Positions 9,026-18,110 of a stretch of DNA of 64,000 nucleotides are shown here, one piece after another; within the stretch, counting starts at the first letter, position 1, and every line of letters starts with the position of its first letter. The position numbers were made by a program, and so were the translations under genes. The notes beneath the pieces are model-generated. The model ran no database searches. It saw only the letters and a program-made list of their open reading frames with translations, and was not told where the DNA came from. Source of the DNA: Methanococcoides sp052057775 (GTDB lineage Archaea > Halobacteriota > Methanosarcinia > Methanosarcinales > Methanosarcinaceae); contig NZ_CP195121.1 in the NCBI RefSeq assembly GCF_052057775.1, forward strand, positions 868,001-932,000, given 5' to 3'.

Positions 9026-9310
9026 TCAGCCGCCTGATACAGGCGGGAAGATCGCGATCTCATCGTCCTCATTGACGATGGTGTCCAGGCCTTCAAGATG
9101 GATGATATTATCTCCGTTTATGAGTATGTTGATGTAGCTTCGTAGTTCCTTCCTGCCACCGATCTCTTCGAAGACCATCTCCTGAAGCTGCGGGAACTTT
9201 TTGAGGAGGCCATCAAGGATCTCCTGTACATTCTTTCCCTGCATCTCCAGTTCAGACTCGTTTGCAGATTCCCTGAGATTTGCAAATAACTTTATTTTTG
9301 CCATAGCCAT
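9026..9310 (-). CDS. MoaD/ThiS family ubiquitin-like protein (SAMP-like)
   Basis: A 94-residue beta-grasp protein ending in the diagnostic di-glycine (IAIFPPVSGG). That tail is adenylylated and thiocarboxylated for sulfur transfer in molybdopterin synthesis, or conjugated to proteins in the archaeal SAMP system. The insert between strands (about residues 45-60) matches archaeal MoaD-like proteins. The start could be the first ATG (9310) or the second (9304); no clear ribosome binding site decides it. It is the first gene of the minus-strand crcB cluster. Confidence 0.88.
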   Translation of the reverse strand: MAMAKIKLFANLRESANESELEMQGKNVQEILDGLLKKFPQLQEMVFEEIGGRKELRSYINILINGDNIIHLEGLDTIVNEDDEIAIFPPVSGG

Positions 9311-9432
9311 GGAAAATTGTGACTACTGCATATTTAATAAAACTATCCTGATGGTCCGAAAAAAGCGCTTTTGCAGCAGTTCAGTATGTAAAAACAGTTA
9401 GAATTGAATATATAAGACAAAAGAATTAGTTG

Positions 9433-9510
9433 TGGTGGGATAGCGCGGATTTGAACCGCAGTCCAAGCGTCCCAAACGCTCGAGGATCGACCAGGCTACC
9501 CTACTATCCC
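9433..9510 (-). tRNA. tRNA-Pro (anticodon TGG), CCA encoded
   Basis: On the minus strand the acceptor GGGATAG (5' end at 9510) pairs with CTATCCC, followed by discriminator A and an encoded CCA at 9433..9435. The anticodon stem GAGCG/CGCTT encloses the loop TTTGGGA, giving anticodon TGG. The T arm GCGG-TTCAAAT-CCGC is canonical. No intron is present. Confidence 0.93.
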
Positions 9511-9758
9511 ATCGTGTTAATCGCATGCAAAAGACCTCGCATGCAGTGCTTGTGGAAGCACGTTCCTCTAAATAGAAGTCATAGTAGATATACTTATCTG
9601 TTGGTGGGTCGGTTTTTGGCAAAAAATTGCTTAATTTTGTGTCATTTTCGGAATTTCGTTATCGATTTTGCTTCATTCTACTTATTTTCTTAATATACTG
9701 ATGCCCTCTCGGTCGTTTGGTAGCTTTCAAAAGATGGCGCAAGTGGGCATCGCATGTC

Positions 9759-10310
9759 TCATCCCCAGCGCCTGTAAGCCTCATTCTTTACATCCATCAG
9801 GTCGAGTGCCCGTCCTGCCATGAAGTTTATGAGGTCATCGATAGACTCAGGCTTGTTGTAATATGCAGGGCATGCTGGCAGAATGATAGCTCCTGCATTA
9901 TGTGCTTTCAGCATGTTCTCGATATGGATTCCACTTAACGGCGTCTCACGTGTCATAAGGATCAGTTTCCTCCTATCCTTGAGACATACATCAGCTGTAC
10001 GTGCCAGGAGGTTATCGGAGATCCCGTTTGCCACCGCTGCAAGTGTTTTCATGCTGCAGGGTGCCACGATCATACCTGCAAATGGGTGGGATCCGCTTGC
10101 TATGGGTGCGGTGAAGTCCTTTTCATCATGAACATATGTTGCCAGGTCCTTTATATATCCCGGGTTAAGGTCTGTCTCCACCTCGATGATCTTCTCTGCA
10201 GCTTTGGTCAGTACCAGGTGCGTGTCTATCTCCATATCTGCAAGAATCTCAAGCAAACGGACTCCATATTGTGCACCTGAAGCCCCACTTATCCCGATAA
10301 CTATCTCCAT
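9759..10310 (-). CDS. ubiX: UbiX-family flavin prenyltransferase
   Basis: Transfers a dimethylallyl group to FMN, making prenyl-FMN for UbiD-type decarboxylases. The 183-residue flavoprotein shows the N-terminal GISGASGAQYG phosphate-binding loop, SHPFAGMIVAPCSMKTLAAVA and the late LPACPAYYNKPESIDD segment, all family hallmarks. The start overlaps the neighbourhood of the LpdD-like gene, whose stop is two bases upstream, so the two are co-translated. The UbiD partner is not in the window. Confidence 0.93.
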   Translation of the reverse strand: MEIVIGISGASGAQYGVRLLEILADMEIDTHLVLTKAAEKIIEVETDLNPGYIKDLATYVHDEKDFTAPIASGSHPFAGMIVAPCSMKTLAAVANGISDNLLARTADVCLKDRRKLILMTRETPLSGIHIENMLKAHNAGAIILPACPAYYNKPESIDDLINFMAGRALDLMDVKNEAYRRWG

Positions 10311-10312
10311 TC

Positions 10313-10669
10313 TTAATTCTCCTTCAGTGATCCTATGAACTCATCTATCAGCTCTTTTGAGGCCGACAGCACTTCTTCGATCTCTTCGTTCGTAATGTTC
10401 TCAAAATGTATCCCGGTGGTAAATACCGTCGTGCTGTGTGTAACTGAACTGATGGTCCTTGCAGCATCAAGCGCAATGGCATCATCCCTGTGTGATGGCA
10501 GGGTTATGACCGATGAGGATGCATGTCCTGGGATCCTGTCATAGTAACCCACTGCTACTGCTCCGACGTGAGCATTTCCGCCTGTAAGCGTTATCACAAG
10601 GTCTTCTCCGATGATCCTGTGCTCAAGTACAAGTTCTCCCCTGCTTGTCTGTTTTCTCATTTCCTGCAA
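10313..10669 (-). CDS. LpdD-like protein (prenylated-flavin chaperone-like)
   Basis: A 118-residue protein with a GGNAHVGAVAVGYYD segment and a HRDDAIALDAARTIS segment, as in small LpdD-like proteins that accompany UbiX and UbiD. Its position directly before ubiX, two bases apart, supports a role in prenyl-FMN handling; this is inference from context and family memory. The TTG start at 10669 is chosen because AGGTGAT lies right before it. The in-frame ATG at 10660 is an alternative. Confidence 0.7.
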   Translation of the reverse strand: MQEMRKQTSRGELVLEHRIIGEDLVITLTGGNAHVGAVAVGYYDRIPGHASSSVITLPSHRDDAIALDAARTISSVTHSTTVFTTGIHFENITNEEIEEVLSASKELIDEFIGSLKEN

Positions 10670-10678
10670 AGTATCACC

Positions 10679-11875
10679 TCATAGGTCTGTAAGCCTGAAC
10701 TGTTTTGTCTTTTTCTTTGTCTCAAAGAATTCCTCTGCGGCTTTCCTGACCTTGTCTCTGTGTTCCTTTATTGTATAGACACCCATTCTCCAGTTATCCT
10801 GATGGGCATTTTCTATCGTGGCCACAATATTTGATGCCTGGTCAAGTCTCAGCATCTTCCCGTCCACTTTGATCAGTGCCTTCATCTCTGCGATCTCAGG
10901 TTTCTTTGGGATATCGATCAGTATTTCCTGGCTGTCAATTCCTACCATGTCTGCTATCTCATTCTCCACCCGCTCGACATTTCCCCTGTAACGTAGGACA
11001 TTTTCCCCCACAACATCGATGCCGACATGGAGGGCTCGTTTATACAGCCTTCTTTCATCAAGCCGTTTTGCAAGTTCGCCTGCATACCCGTCGTCAGCCC
11101 GGATCATCTCGAACAACCTTGCATCTTCCATCTGGCGGAGCTTGAATGGATCAAGTGTGCCTTTTTTGATAAGGTCCTGAACGGCTCTTGTGAACATAGT
11201 CTCCGCTATTCTTGAGACATGATGGTAATAGACCGATGGATGCATAAGGAATCGTGATACCAGCAGGGACTCTGCGGCTTTGAGTCCGCCCATTCCTACG
11301 ACCAGGTTATTTTCATAGAACTGCATCTCATGTATCAGGCGTGCATGGTCCACAAGCCCGAAAGCAACTCCTGTGTAGTGCGCATCCCTTACCAGATAGT
11401 CCATGCGGTCAACATCGATCTCGCTGTTCACTATCTTCCCAAGTGATGTGTCTCCTTTAATGTGGTCTGCAATTGTTGCAGGGTTAAGCCCGTGTTCGTC
11501 CAGTATCTCTGCGATCTCACCTTTTTTCAGGATCGGTTTGACATCTTCGTGTTTCTGGCGTGTATACTCCTTTATGATATTCTCTGTGACATGTGAAAGC
11601 GGGCCATGACCCACATCATGCAGAAGTGCAGCTGTGCGGATCTCGTCCTTTTCATCCTTGTCTATGGAGTCCAGCTGGGATGTAAGGGTGGTTGCAAGGT
11701 GCATTACTCCTAAGGAATGCTCAAAACGGGTATGGTTCGCTCCGGGATATACAAGATTGGACAGGCCCAATTGCTGTATCCTTCTCAGACGTTGCATCTG
11801 TGGGGTGTCTATCAATGACAATACAAGCTGGTCCAGTTCTATATACCCGTGTACCGGATCCCGTATTACTTTCAT
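10679..11875 (-). CDS. HD-domain phosphohydrolase (SAMHD1/YwfO-like)
   Basis: A 398-residue HD-superfamily protein. The start MKVIRDPVHGYIELD is the typical opening of the SAMHD1/YwfO dNTPase-like group. Metal ligands are visible in HTRFEHSLGVMHLA and LLHDVGHGPLSH (H...HD), with a later Asp in SEIDVDRMDYLVRDA. Relatives hydrolyse dNTPs to nucleosides and triphosphate; the substrate here is unproven. It is the first gene of a minus-strand unit with the LpdD-like gene and ubiX, and divergent from cofD with 63 bases between. Confidence 0.92.
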   Translation of the reverse strand: MKVIRDPVHGYIELDQLVLSLIDTPQMQRLRRIQQLGLSNLVYPGANHTRFEHSLGVMHLATTLTSQLDSIDKDEKDEIRTAALLHDVGHGPLSHVTENIIKEYTRQKHEDVKPILKKGEIAEILDEHGLNPATIADHIKGDTSLGKIVNSEIDVDRMDYLVRDAHYTGVAFGLVDHARLIHEMQFYENNLVVGMGGLKAAESLLVSRFLMHPSVYYHHVSRIAETMFTRAVQDLIKKGTLDPFKLRQMEDARLFEMIRADDGYAGELAKRLDERRLYKRALHVGIDVVGENVLRYRGNVERVENEIADMVGIDSQEILIDIPKKPEIAEMKALIKVDGKMLRLDQASNIVATIENAHQDNWRMGVYTIKEHRDKVRKAAEEFFETKKKTKQFRLTDL

Positions 11876-11938
11876 ATGGTTTAAATAGTGTTCATGGTAT
11901 AATGATGTTCCGTTATTTCAAGAATTAAGAGGCTTTGT

Positions 11939-12859
11939 ATGATCGTATTATCAGGTGGAACAGGAACTCCCAAATTGCTCGATGGTCTAAGACATGTCAT
12001 TCCTGAAGAGGATATCACAGTGGTCGTGAACACGGCTGAGGATCTCTGGGTATCAGGAAATCTGATAACTCCTGATATTGATACTGTACTCTACCTGTTC
12101 TCTGAAAGGATCGACAGGAGCAAATGGTGGGGTGTCAGGGAGGATACTTTCATCACACATGAGGCAATGAAGCTTGCAGGTCACGATGAGGGGATGATGA
12201 TAGGCGATATTGACAGGGCTACTCACATCATGCGTTCTGAACTCTTAAGGAATGGTATGAGCCTTACTGAGGCTATCCGGAGCATGACTTCTTCATTCGG
12301 GATCCGTTCCTGTGTATTGCCAATGTCCGATGATCCTGTATCTACAATGATAACAACACCTTCGGAGAGGGTCCATTTTCAGGATTTCTGGGTGAAAAAC
12401 CATGGTGAACCGGAGGTGCTGGAAGTATTGCAGGACGGCATTGAGAGTGCATCTATCTCTCCAGGTGTCCTTGAGGCTCTTGAGATAGAGGATGAGGTCC
12501 TGATAGGTCCCAGCAATCCTATAACAAGTATTGGTCCGATCATTTCCCTGCCAGGTATGCGTGATCTCCTCAAGAGGAAGAAGGTGGTGGCAGTAAGTCC
12601 TATCATAGGGAAAGAACCGATAAGTGGCCCGGCAGGTAAACTCATGTCTGCACGTGGATTTGATGTCTCATCTGTTGGTGTTGCGGAATGTTACGGTGAA
12701 ATACTTGATGCAATGGTCCTTGACATACGGGATGAGGCGGCAGGGGATGCTATAAAGGATATGGGGATTGATGCCTTTTTTAAGGATACTCTGATGAGAT
12801 CCGCAGATATTAGTAAAGGCCTTGCAGAAAATATTGTTGACATTTTCAGTAATATCTGA
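11939..12859 (+). CDS. cofD: 2-phospho-L-lactate transferase (F420 biosynthesis)
   Basis: Joins a phospholactyl (or phosphoenolpyruvyl) moiety to the deazaflavin Fo, giving F420-0, the precursor of the hydride carrier F420. The 306-residue protein starts with the family signature LSGGTGTPKLLDGLR. It continues with DDITVVVNTAEDLW-like and SPDIDTVLYLFS-like elements (seen as VVVNTAEDLWVSGNLITPDI). SNPITSIGPIISLPGMRD and SPIIGKEPISGPAGKLM are further conserved blocks. Length and start are normal. It is monocistronic here. Confidence 0.96.
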   Translation: MIVLSGGTGTPKLLDGLRHVIPEEDITVVVNTAEDLWVSGNLITPDIDTVLYLFSERIDRSKWWGVREDTFITHEAMKLAGHDEGMMIGDIDRATHIMRSELLRNGMSLTEAIRSMTSSFGIRSCVLPMSDDPVSTMITTPSERVHFQDFWVKNHGEPEVLEVLQDGIESASISPGVLEALEIEDEVLIGPSNPITSIGPIISLPGMRDLLKRKKVVAVSPIIGKEPISGPAGKLMSARGFDVSSVGVAECYGEILDAMVLDIRDEAAGDAIKDMGIDAFFKDTLMRSADISKGLAENIVDIFSNI

Positions 12860-13151
12860 TGTCTGTATCTGATATCTGTGTGGGATATACAATTAAAACT
12901 CAATGTAACGGCGTTAACATCATCCAAAAATCAACAATCAGTTCAAAACCAGTATGAAAGGTGGTATGAGCGGGTTGGGGAGTGGGGGTACTTGAAAAGA
13001 AATTAGGGTCCCGCTCATTACGCAATGAGTACTATTTTGTAATTGTATATACAGGTTGCGGTATGGAATGTTTTCAGGGGTATTTCTCCTCTAACACCCA
13101 ACATTTTAAAAGAAAGTAATCCCAAAATCTAGCACGACTATTTATTTATTG
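12860..13151. other. Convergent intergenic region with a long-range hairpin
   Basis: About 290 bases between convergent cofD and the permease gene. No gene is visible. It holds a 9-bp perfect inverted repeat ATGAGCGGG (12966..12974)/CCCGCTCAT (13010..13018) around a G-rich 35-base loop, then a second small hairpin CTCATT-ACGC-AATGAG (13013..13028) sharing one arm. This could be a bidirectional transcription end or a small RNA. Confidence 0.45.
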
Positions 13152-14309
13152 TCAATGTGTTGAAATTGCCTCTGCCGGATCCAGTCCGGATGCGCGCTGA
13201 GCAGGATATACACCTGCTATGAGATTAAGTACAAATACTCCGACAACAGTTATAAGTATATCTGTCGTACGTATAAACACAGGAATTACCTCAAGCTCAT
13301 AAAAGCCTGCAGGCACCGGATAACTTCCTATTGCTAGGGCTATGGCTATTCCAATTATTGAACCTGCAATTGCACCTATCAATCCCAGTATTCCGCTTTC
13401 CAGAATGAAGATCCTGCGTATTGCGGAAGCTGTTGCTCCCATGGCCATCAGAATGCCTATCTCCTTTACTTTTTCCATTACCACCATGTTCAGTGTGCTG
13501 ACAACTCCGAAAGATGCTATGAGCAGTATCAGTAAGAGCATTATATTATTGGATGTTGTTTCAATTTTGATGGTCTGAAGGATCTCAGGATTCGTAGTCG
13601 TCCACCCTGATGCTTCATAACCTATCTCCTCTATCTGTTTTGCGATCTTTGTATCATCATTGTAGTCTGCCAGGCGGACGTTGATCACATTGACAGCATC
13701 ACCAATATCGTAGAATTCCTGTGCCGTATTGAGGGATGTGTACGTCAGGATATTGTCAACAGGTGTTCCCGTATCAAATATGCCTGTAACCTCGTAGGAT
13801 GCAGGGTTTGCTGTAGGGAAGTTCACGGAGATCTCATCACCGACCTTCACATCAAGATCCTCTGCAAGAGCATCACCGATAACGATTGTGTTCCTGGAAT
13901 GTGCCAGCATATGAAAGTCTCCTTCGGTCATGTCATTTGATATATGGGAGACCATATCCTCTTTTTCAGGGATCACTCCTCTCATCAGTACATTGATCGT
14001 ATGCTCCTTGTACTGAAGAGTTGCTTCCCCCTCAAGTGCGGGCGAGGTGGCTGTCACCCCCTCCATTTTCTCGATCTGCGGGATTATGCTGTTGTAAAAA
14101 TGGATGTATTCTTCGTCCTCATCAGGAGTTACAACCACATGAGGAAGGTTTTCAACTGTGACCTCATATATCTCGTTTGTGAATCCTGCCATAAATGCGT
14201 TCGAGACCACAAGTATCATGACCGCTATCCCTATGGCACTTATGGATATGAGGGTTTGACGGCGTCTGCTTTTGAGATGTCTCAGTGCAATGAAAAGCTC
14301 ATATGGCAT
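13152..14309 (-). CDS. ABC-transporter permease, MacB/FtsX type
   Basis: A 385-residue membrane protein. One N-terminal transmembrane helix (about residues 20-40) follows the sequence ALRHLKSRRRQTLISISAIG. A large extracytoplasmic MacB-like domain runs from about 45 to 250. The C-terminal FtsX domain has three helices and the motif MEKVKEIGILMAMGA. Such permeases act with an ABC ATPase in lipoprotein or peptide export. No ATPase is adjacent, which is unusual. The upstream gene encodes a secreted, membrane-anchored protein on the same strand, 44 bases away, and is a likely partner. Confidence 0.88.
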   Translation of the reverse strand: MPYELFIALRHLKSRRRQTLISISAIGIAVMILVVSNAFMAGFTNEIYEVTVENLPHVVVTPDEDEEYIHFYNSIIPQIEKMEGVTATSPALEGEATLQYKEHTINVLMRGVIPEKEDMVSHISNDMTEGDFHMLAHSRNTIVIGDALAEDLDVKVGDEISVNFPTANPASYEVTGIFDTGTPVDNILTYTSLNTAQEFYDIGDAVNVINVRLADYNDDTKIAKQIEEIGYEASGWTTTNPEILQTIKIETTSNNIMLLLILLIASFGVVSTLNMVVMEKVKEIGILMAMGATASAIRRIFILESGILGLIGAIAGSIIGIAIALAIGSYPVPAGFYELEVIPVFIRTTDILITVVGVFVLNLIAGVYPAQRASGLDPAEAISTH

Positions 14310-14353
14310 TATTATGACCTTTGGATGATCTTCAAATTCTATCTATAGTCACT

Positions 14354-15466
14354 TTATCTTATGTTCCTTCGACGGAGCACGAATCCAACAGCTGCAAGAA
14401 CGAGAACTGCCTGGGTTATAAGGAATGAAGGGGAACTGTTGTTCTCTTCAACCACTTCAGTGATGTCATTTGATATGGTCACACTCTTTTCCACATCGAT
14501 CATCGTTTCCTGTATATCAAGAACATCCCCGTCATTTCCTATTATCTCTATCACAAGCCTGTATTTGCCTTCCCGGAGCCTGTTCTCCCAGATTGCCTCT
14601 ACTGTCTCATCGTCTCCGGTAAGAAGTATGGGTGATCTCATGATAACGGATTCAACAACATTCTCTCCATCATGATCATATACCGTGAACCTGACGTAAC
14701 CGTCAAAAGGCACCTGTGATCCTCCCTCTATAGTGGCACTGGCACCGATCTCATCCTTGTATACATCTGTGATCTTTGCATCGTCCATTGAAGAGAAACT
14801 GTCTGTTACAACGATAGCGTTCACTTCATCGGACGGCCTGACCTTTACAAGTCCGGTATATTCCCTGTTGTTCAACAGAAGTGTGTTCCATCTTTTATGA
14901 ACCGTAAGCGGGGTTGTGTGTATAGATATCTTTTCATCCTTTGCAAGGTAGATAACATCAGTACCGTCCACAAGCATGTAATCAATATCCACAAGGGTTG
15001 CTTTCACCGGTCGTATGACCGCAGTTACGCCCTCTGAATTTGCAATAGTGCCTTCTATCACAACCTCGGGGATCACCTGCCTTCCATGTACAAAACCGTA
15101 TTCTTTGGATGCTATTTCCTCTTCATTATTGAGTAGCTGTACAAGAACCTTATAGGCACCGTCTTCACTGGTCTTCACATTCCATCTGATCACCTTGATC
15201 GTTCTGGAATTCGCATTGATCCTGTCAACGTTTAATGTTTCCCTGTCGATGATCCTGTCCTCATGTACAAGCTGTACATCTATTACAAGATCTTCTATTG
15301 TAGAAGAGGATGTCAAAGTAATATCACAGGTATCAATGGTGCTGTATATCTCAGTGATATTGCCCTCTGTTACTGCATCATCTCCGGTTTGGGCTGCTGC
15401 AACTGCTGTTGCTGCGAACAGTATTATCAGAATGCAGATCGCTGTTCTTCCCATTAACCCTCTCAT
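14354..15466 (-). CDS. Secreted, C-terminally membrane-anchored protein of unknown function
   Basis: A 370-residue protein. It has an N-terminal signal peptide (MRGLMGRTAICILIILFAAT), a long beta-rich extracellular part with repeated Ig-like strands, and one C-terminal hydrophobic segment ending in RRRNIR. That end resembles archaeal PGF-CTERM-type anchors without a clear PGF tripeptide. The frame is open to 15733, but the signal peptide and an AAGGGGGGTAC ribosome binding site fix the start at 15466. It precedes the FtsX permease gene on the same strand, suggesting an envelope complex. I cannot name a function. Confidence 0.75.
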   Translation of the reverse strand: MRGLMGRTAICILIILFAATAVAAAQTGDDAVTEGNITEIYSTIDTCDITLTSSSTIEDLVIDVQLVHEDRIIDRETLNVDRINANSRTIKVIRWNVKTSEDGAYKVLVQLLNNEEEIASKEYGFVHGRQVIPEVVIEGTIANSEGVTAVIRPVKATLVDIDYMLVDGTDVIYLAKDEKISIHTTPLTVHKRWNTLLLNNREYTGLVKVRPSDEVNAIVVTDSFSSMDDAKITDVYKDEIGASATIEGGSQVPFDGYVRFTVYDHDGENVVESVIMRSPILLTGDDETVEAIWENRLREGKYRLVIEIIGNDGDVLDIQETMIDVEKSVTISNDITEVVEENNSSPSFLITQAVLVLAAVGFVLRRRNIR

Positions 15467-15547
15467 ATCGTACCCCCCTTCTTGCCTATTAAAAAAGTAT
15501 CCTCTAATAATATTTAAAAAGCATACACTCCATCTCTTATATGAGGA

Positions 15548-16258
15548 ATGATGGGAGTTTTTCCTGTGGGTACAACAAAAGAAACCTATGAAAGGATCAT
15601 AAGCAAGCTGGAAGAACTGAGCGATCCTGATGCTATAGAGGGAATGGCAAATTTCTGGATAACTCCTGAGAAGTGCTATGGTGTATCGATACCGGAGCTC
15701 AGAAAGATCGCAAAGGATGTCGGAAAGGATCACAAGCTGTCTCTCATGCTGTGGGATGCAGGATACAGGGAGACGATGATACTTGCTTCCATGGTGGATG
15801 ATCCAAAACAGGTGACTGAAGGGCAGATGGAAAAGTGGGTGGCGGACTTTGATTACTGGGAGATATGTGACCAGTGCTGCATGAACCTCTTCCAGAAGAC
15901 CCAGTTTTCCCGAAAGAAGGCCATCGAGTGGAGTTCCCGGAAAGAGGAGTTCGTGAAACGTTCGGGATTCGTTCTCATGGCCAGAATGGCTGTGGCGGAC
16001 AAAAAGGCAGAAGATTCCGTTTTCGAGGAATTCTTCCCCCTGATCGAAAAGGGGTCAGTTGATGCCCGGAATTTTGTGAAAAAGGCTGTCAACTGGGCAT
16101 TGAGGCAGATCGGTAAACGCAATCCTGAGTTGAACAGAAAAGCTATTGAAGTTTCAGAGAAGCTGGCCGGATCGAATGTTGCCAGTGCAAGGTGGATAGG
16201 CACTGATGCACTGAAAGAGCTTACCAGTGAAGCTGTGCAGAAACGCCTGATCAAATGA
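15548..16258 (+). CDS. DNA alkylation repair protein, AlkD-like
   Basis: A HEAT-like repeat protein of the AlkC/AlkD glycosylase family, which removes bulky or cationic alkylated bases without base flipping. Conserved blocks seen are YGVSIPELRKIAKD, WVADFDYWEICDQCC and KKAVNWALRQIGKRN. The length of 236 residues is typical. The start is uncertain: two adjacent ATGs (15548, 15551), or the GTG at 15566, which has GGGAG eight bases before it and would give 230 residues. It is divergent from the secreted-protein gene with an 81-base spacer. Confidence 0.92.
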   Translation: MMGVFPVGTTKETYERIISKLEELSDPDAIEGMANFWITPEKCYGVSIPELRKIAKDVGKDHKLSLMLWDAGYRETMILASMVDDPKQVTEGQMEKWVADFDYWEICDQCCMNLFQKTQFSRKKAIEWSSRKEEFVKRSGFVLMARMAVADKKAEDSVFEEFFPLIEKGSVDARNFVKKAVNWALRQIGKRNPELNRKAIEVSEKLAGSNVASARWIGTDALKELTSEAVQKRLIK

Positions 16259-16377
16259 TATCATTTACTTCAATTCGATTCAAATTCGTTAGTTGATGAC
16301 TTCAAATTATTTCGTAGCTTAAGTAATGGATATATGTCTGCGAGTCATTCATCTGAATAGATTAGGAGAAAATTATC

Positions 16378-17232
16378 ATGTCAAAATATACGAGTATGGG
16401 CATTCTGGTCCTGATAACTATTGTAGTGGTTACTGTAGCTGCTTTTTCAATGGGTTGTACTGAAAATGGAGATGTGGATCTAACAGACGATGTTGAAATT
16501 GTAGAGTCTGGATTCTTGTTCACTAAAGCTTCGAATGGCAGTGATGTCTCAATAGAACAGAATGGGATCATTGTTCTGAAGCTGGACGAGAATCCCACAA
16601 CAGGTTATTCCTGGAATCTCACGGTCCCTGAAGGTATGACCCTGGTGGGCGATGAGTTTGTGATCGCTCCAGATGATGAAGGTCTTGTAGGTGCAGGTGG
16701 CGTTCACGAATGGGAGCTTCAGGCAGATTCCGAAGGAACTTATGAGATATTTGCAATTTACAAGAGATCCTGGGAGAACATTACAGGTGAGGAGGACACT
16801 TTCATGATGACTGTAAATGTCCTTGCTTCAGGCGAACATGTTGATGACAGCACTGATGTCAGTGACAGGGATGATGCGATCACAGATGGCGATGATATCG
16901 AATACATCATCCGTGATGCTGTGGTCGATGATATTGATATCCTTATGATGGAATCATTCCCATTGCAGGTAAGTGTGATTGCTACAGGTTATGTCTCCGA
17001 TGGATGTACCGTGATCGATGAGGACAGCATTGAGGTGATCAGGGATGGAAATACCTTTGACATATCACTGAAGACCAAAAGACCCGCAGATGCCATGTGC
17101 ACACAGGCACTTGAGCCCTATGAGGTAAACATCCCTCTGGAAGTCTATGGTCTGGAAGCAGGTGTCTATACAGTGGATGTGAACGGAGTGACTGACACGT
17201 TCGAGTTCACTATGGACAATGTGATCGAGTGA
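16378..17232 (+). CDS. Putative lipoprotein with chagasin-like (I42) protease-inhibitor domain
   Basis: A 284-residue protein with a signal peptide ending in a lipobox-like FSMGC (Cys about residue 27), so probably a lipid-anchored extracellular protein. Residues about 45-150 match the I42 chagasin family of cysteine-protease inhibitors: NPTTGYSWNL (the NPTTGY loop), GAGGVHEWELQ (the GxGG loop) and YKRSWEN (the RPW-like loop). The C-terminal 120 residues form a second unrecognised beta-rich domain with a GYVSDGCTVIDEDS segment. ATTAGGAGAA precedes the ATG at good spacing. Protease partners are unknown. Confidence 0.82.
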   Translation: MSKYTSMGILVLITIVVVTVAAFSMGCTENGDVDLTDDVEIVESGFLFTKASNGSDVSIEQNGIIVLKLDENPTTGYSWNLTVPEGMTLVGDEFVIAPDDEGLVGAGGVHEWELQADSEGTYEIFAIYKRSWENITGEEDTFMMTVNVLASGEHVDDSTDVSDRDDAITDGDDIEYIIRDAVVDDIDILMMESFPLQVSVIATGYVSDGCTVIDEDSIEVIRDGNTFDISLKTKRPADAMCTQALEPYEVNIPLEVYGLEAGVYTVDVNGVTDTFEFTMDNVIE

Positions 17233-17576
17233 GGTTCGGGGAGAATCTCTTATTTTTTATTTGATCTTTCTCTTACTTGCTTTGCAAGAACGGTTTCTCT
17301 TTTTTAGCAATTGGAACTCTGTGTTAAATCGCGTCTTCTCGATCTATTTATGGTATTATGTTTCTGTTAACAGTGTGAACAAAACCGTAATGTATATGTA
17401 TCGCTCCGCACCTAAATATTAAATACAGTTTGTAAAATTTGTTTATATATGTACGACTTTATATTTGTAAATCTGTGAAAATCACATGCGGTGGATGTGT
17501 TAAATTCAACGTTTCATAGAATAGATCTCAATGAGGATCTTTCATTGTGTCTGTTGAATAATATGGGGTGTGGTGT
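17233..17576 (+). promoter_or_regulatory. Intergenic region upstream of the membrane regulator
   Basis: About 340 bases. The left part holds a small hairpin CTTGC-TTT-GCAAG (17276..17288) followed by a T-rich tract, a probable terminator of the chagasin-like gene. A TATA-like TTTATATATG lies at 17442..17451, about 130 bases before the ATG at 17577. I see no further gene. Confidence 0.45.
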
Positions 17577-18110
17577 ATGAATTCAGATCGTGGTGGGCTG
17601 AGTTTCAGCGACGAAGGGTATGCATAGCTATGTAAAAGTGATATCTTCTCTATTCTTCAGAATGATCGTAGAAGACATGTTCTGGAAATACTGAACTCTA
17701 ATGGAAGCAGTAGCTTGCGCTCCATTTCGGAGGAGATTGCACAAATTGAGTCAGGGAGTCCTACTCCTGAAAGCAAAGTAAGAAAGAGTATATACGTGTC
17801 TCTGCTCCAGACTCATCTGCCTAAGATGGAGGCTGTAGGTATTGTAAGATACGACCGTGAGGAAGACTGCGTCGAGCTTATGCCTGCGGCCAGCAATTTC
17901 AGTGTTTACCTGGAAACTGTGGATAACGGAGATATTCCCTGGAGTCACTATTACGTTGGTCTCAGCATTGTAGCTTTATTTGGCAGCCTGCTCATATTTT
18001 CCGGATTCTTTGAGTTTGTCTCTGCAATACAATGGCTATTTTTCATAGATATGTTGTTCCTCATCTCCTCTGTTGCCCAACTTGCCCACATGAAAAAGAT
18101 CCATATTTGA
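17577..18110 (+). CDS. Winged-helix membrane regulator (DUF7344-like) with an in-frame amber codon
   Basis: From ATG 17577 (preceded by a GGGGTGTGGTG stretch) the frame reads 16 codons, then TAG at 17625..17627, then continues open to a TGA at 18108. After the TAG come LCKSDIFSILQNDRRRHVLE and the rest of a winged-helix domain, YVSLLQTHLPKMEAVGIVRY, and two C-terminal transmembrane helices (about residues 120-165). This order matches the DUF7344-type archaeal regulators often found near signal-peptidase/SipW-type gene clusters. No ATG, GTG or TTG occurs between the TAG and 17715, and starting there would cut the first helices off. The TAG may be read as pyrrolysine (177 residues), or the gene may be disrupted. 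It sits upstream of the export cluster. Confidence 0.65.
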
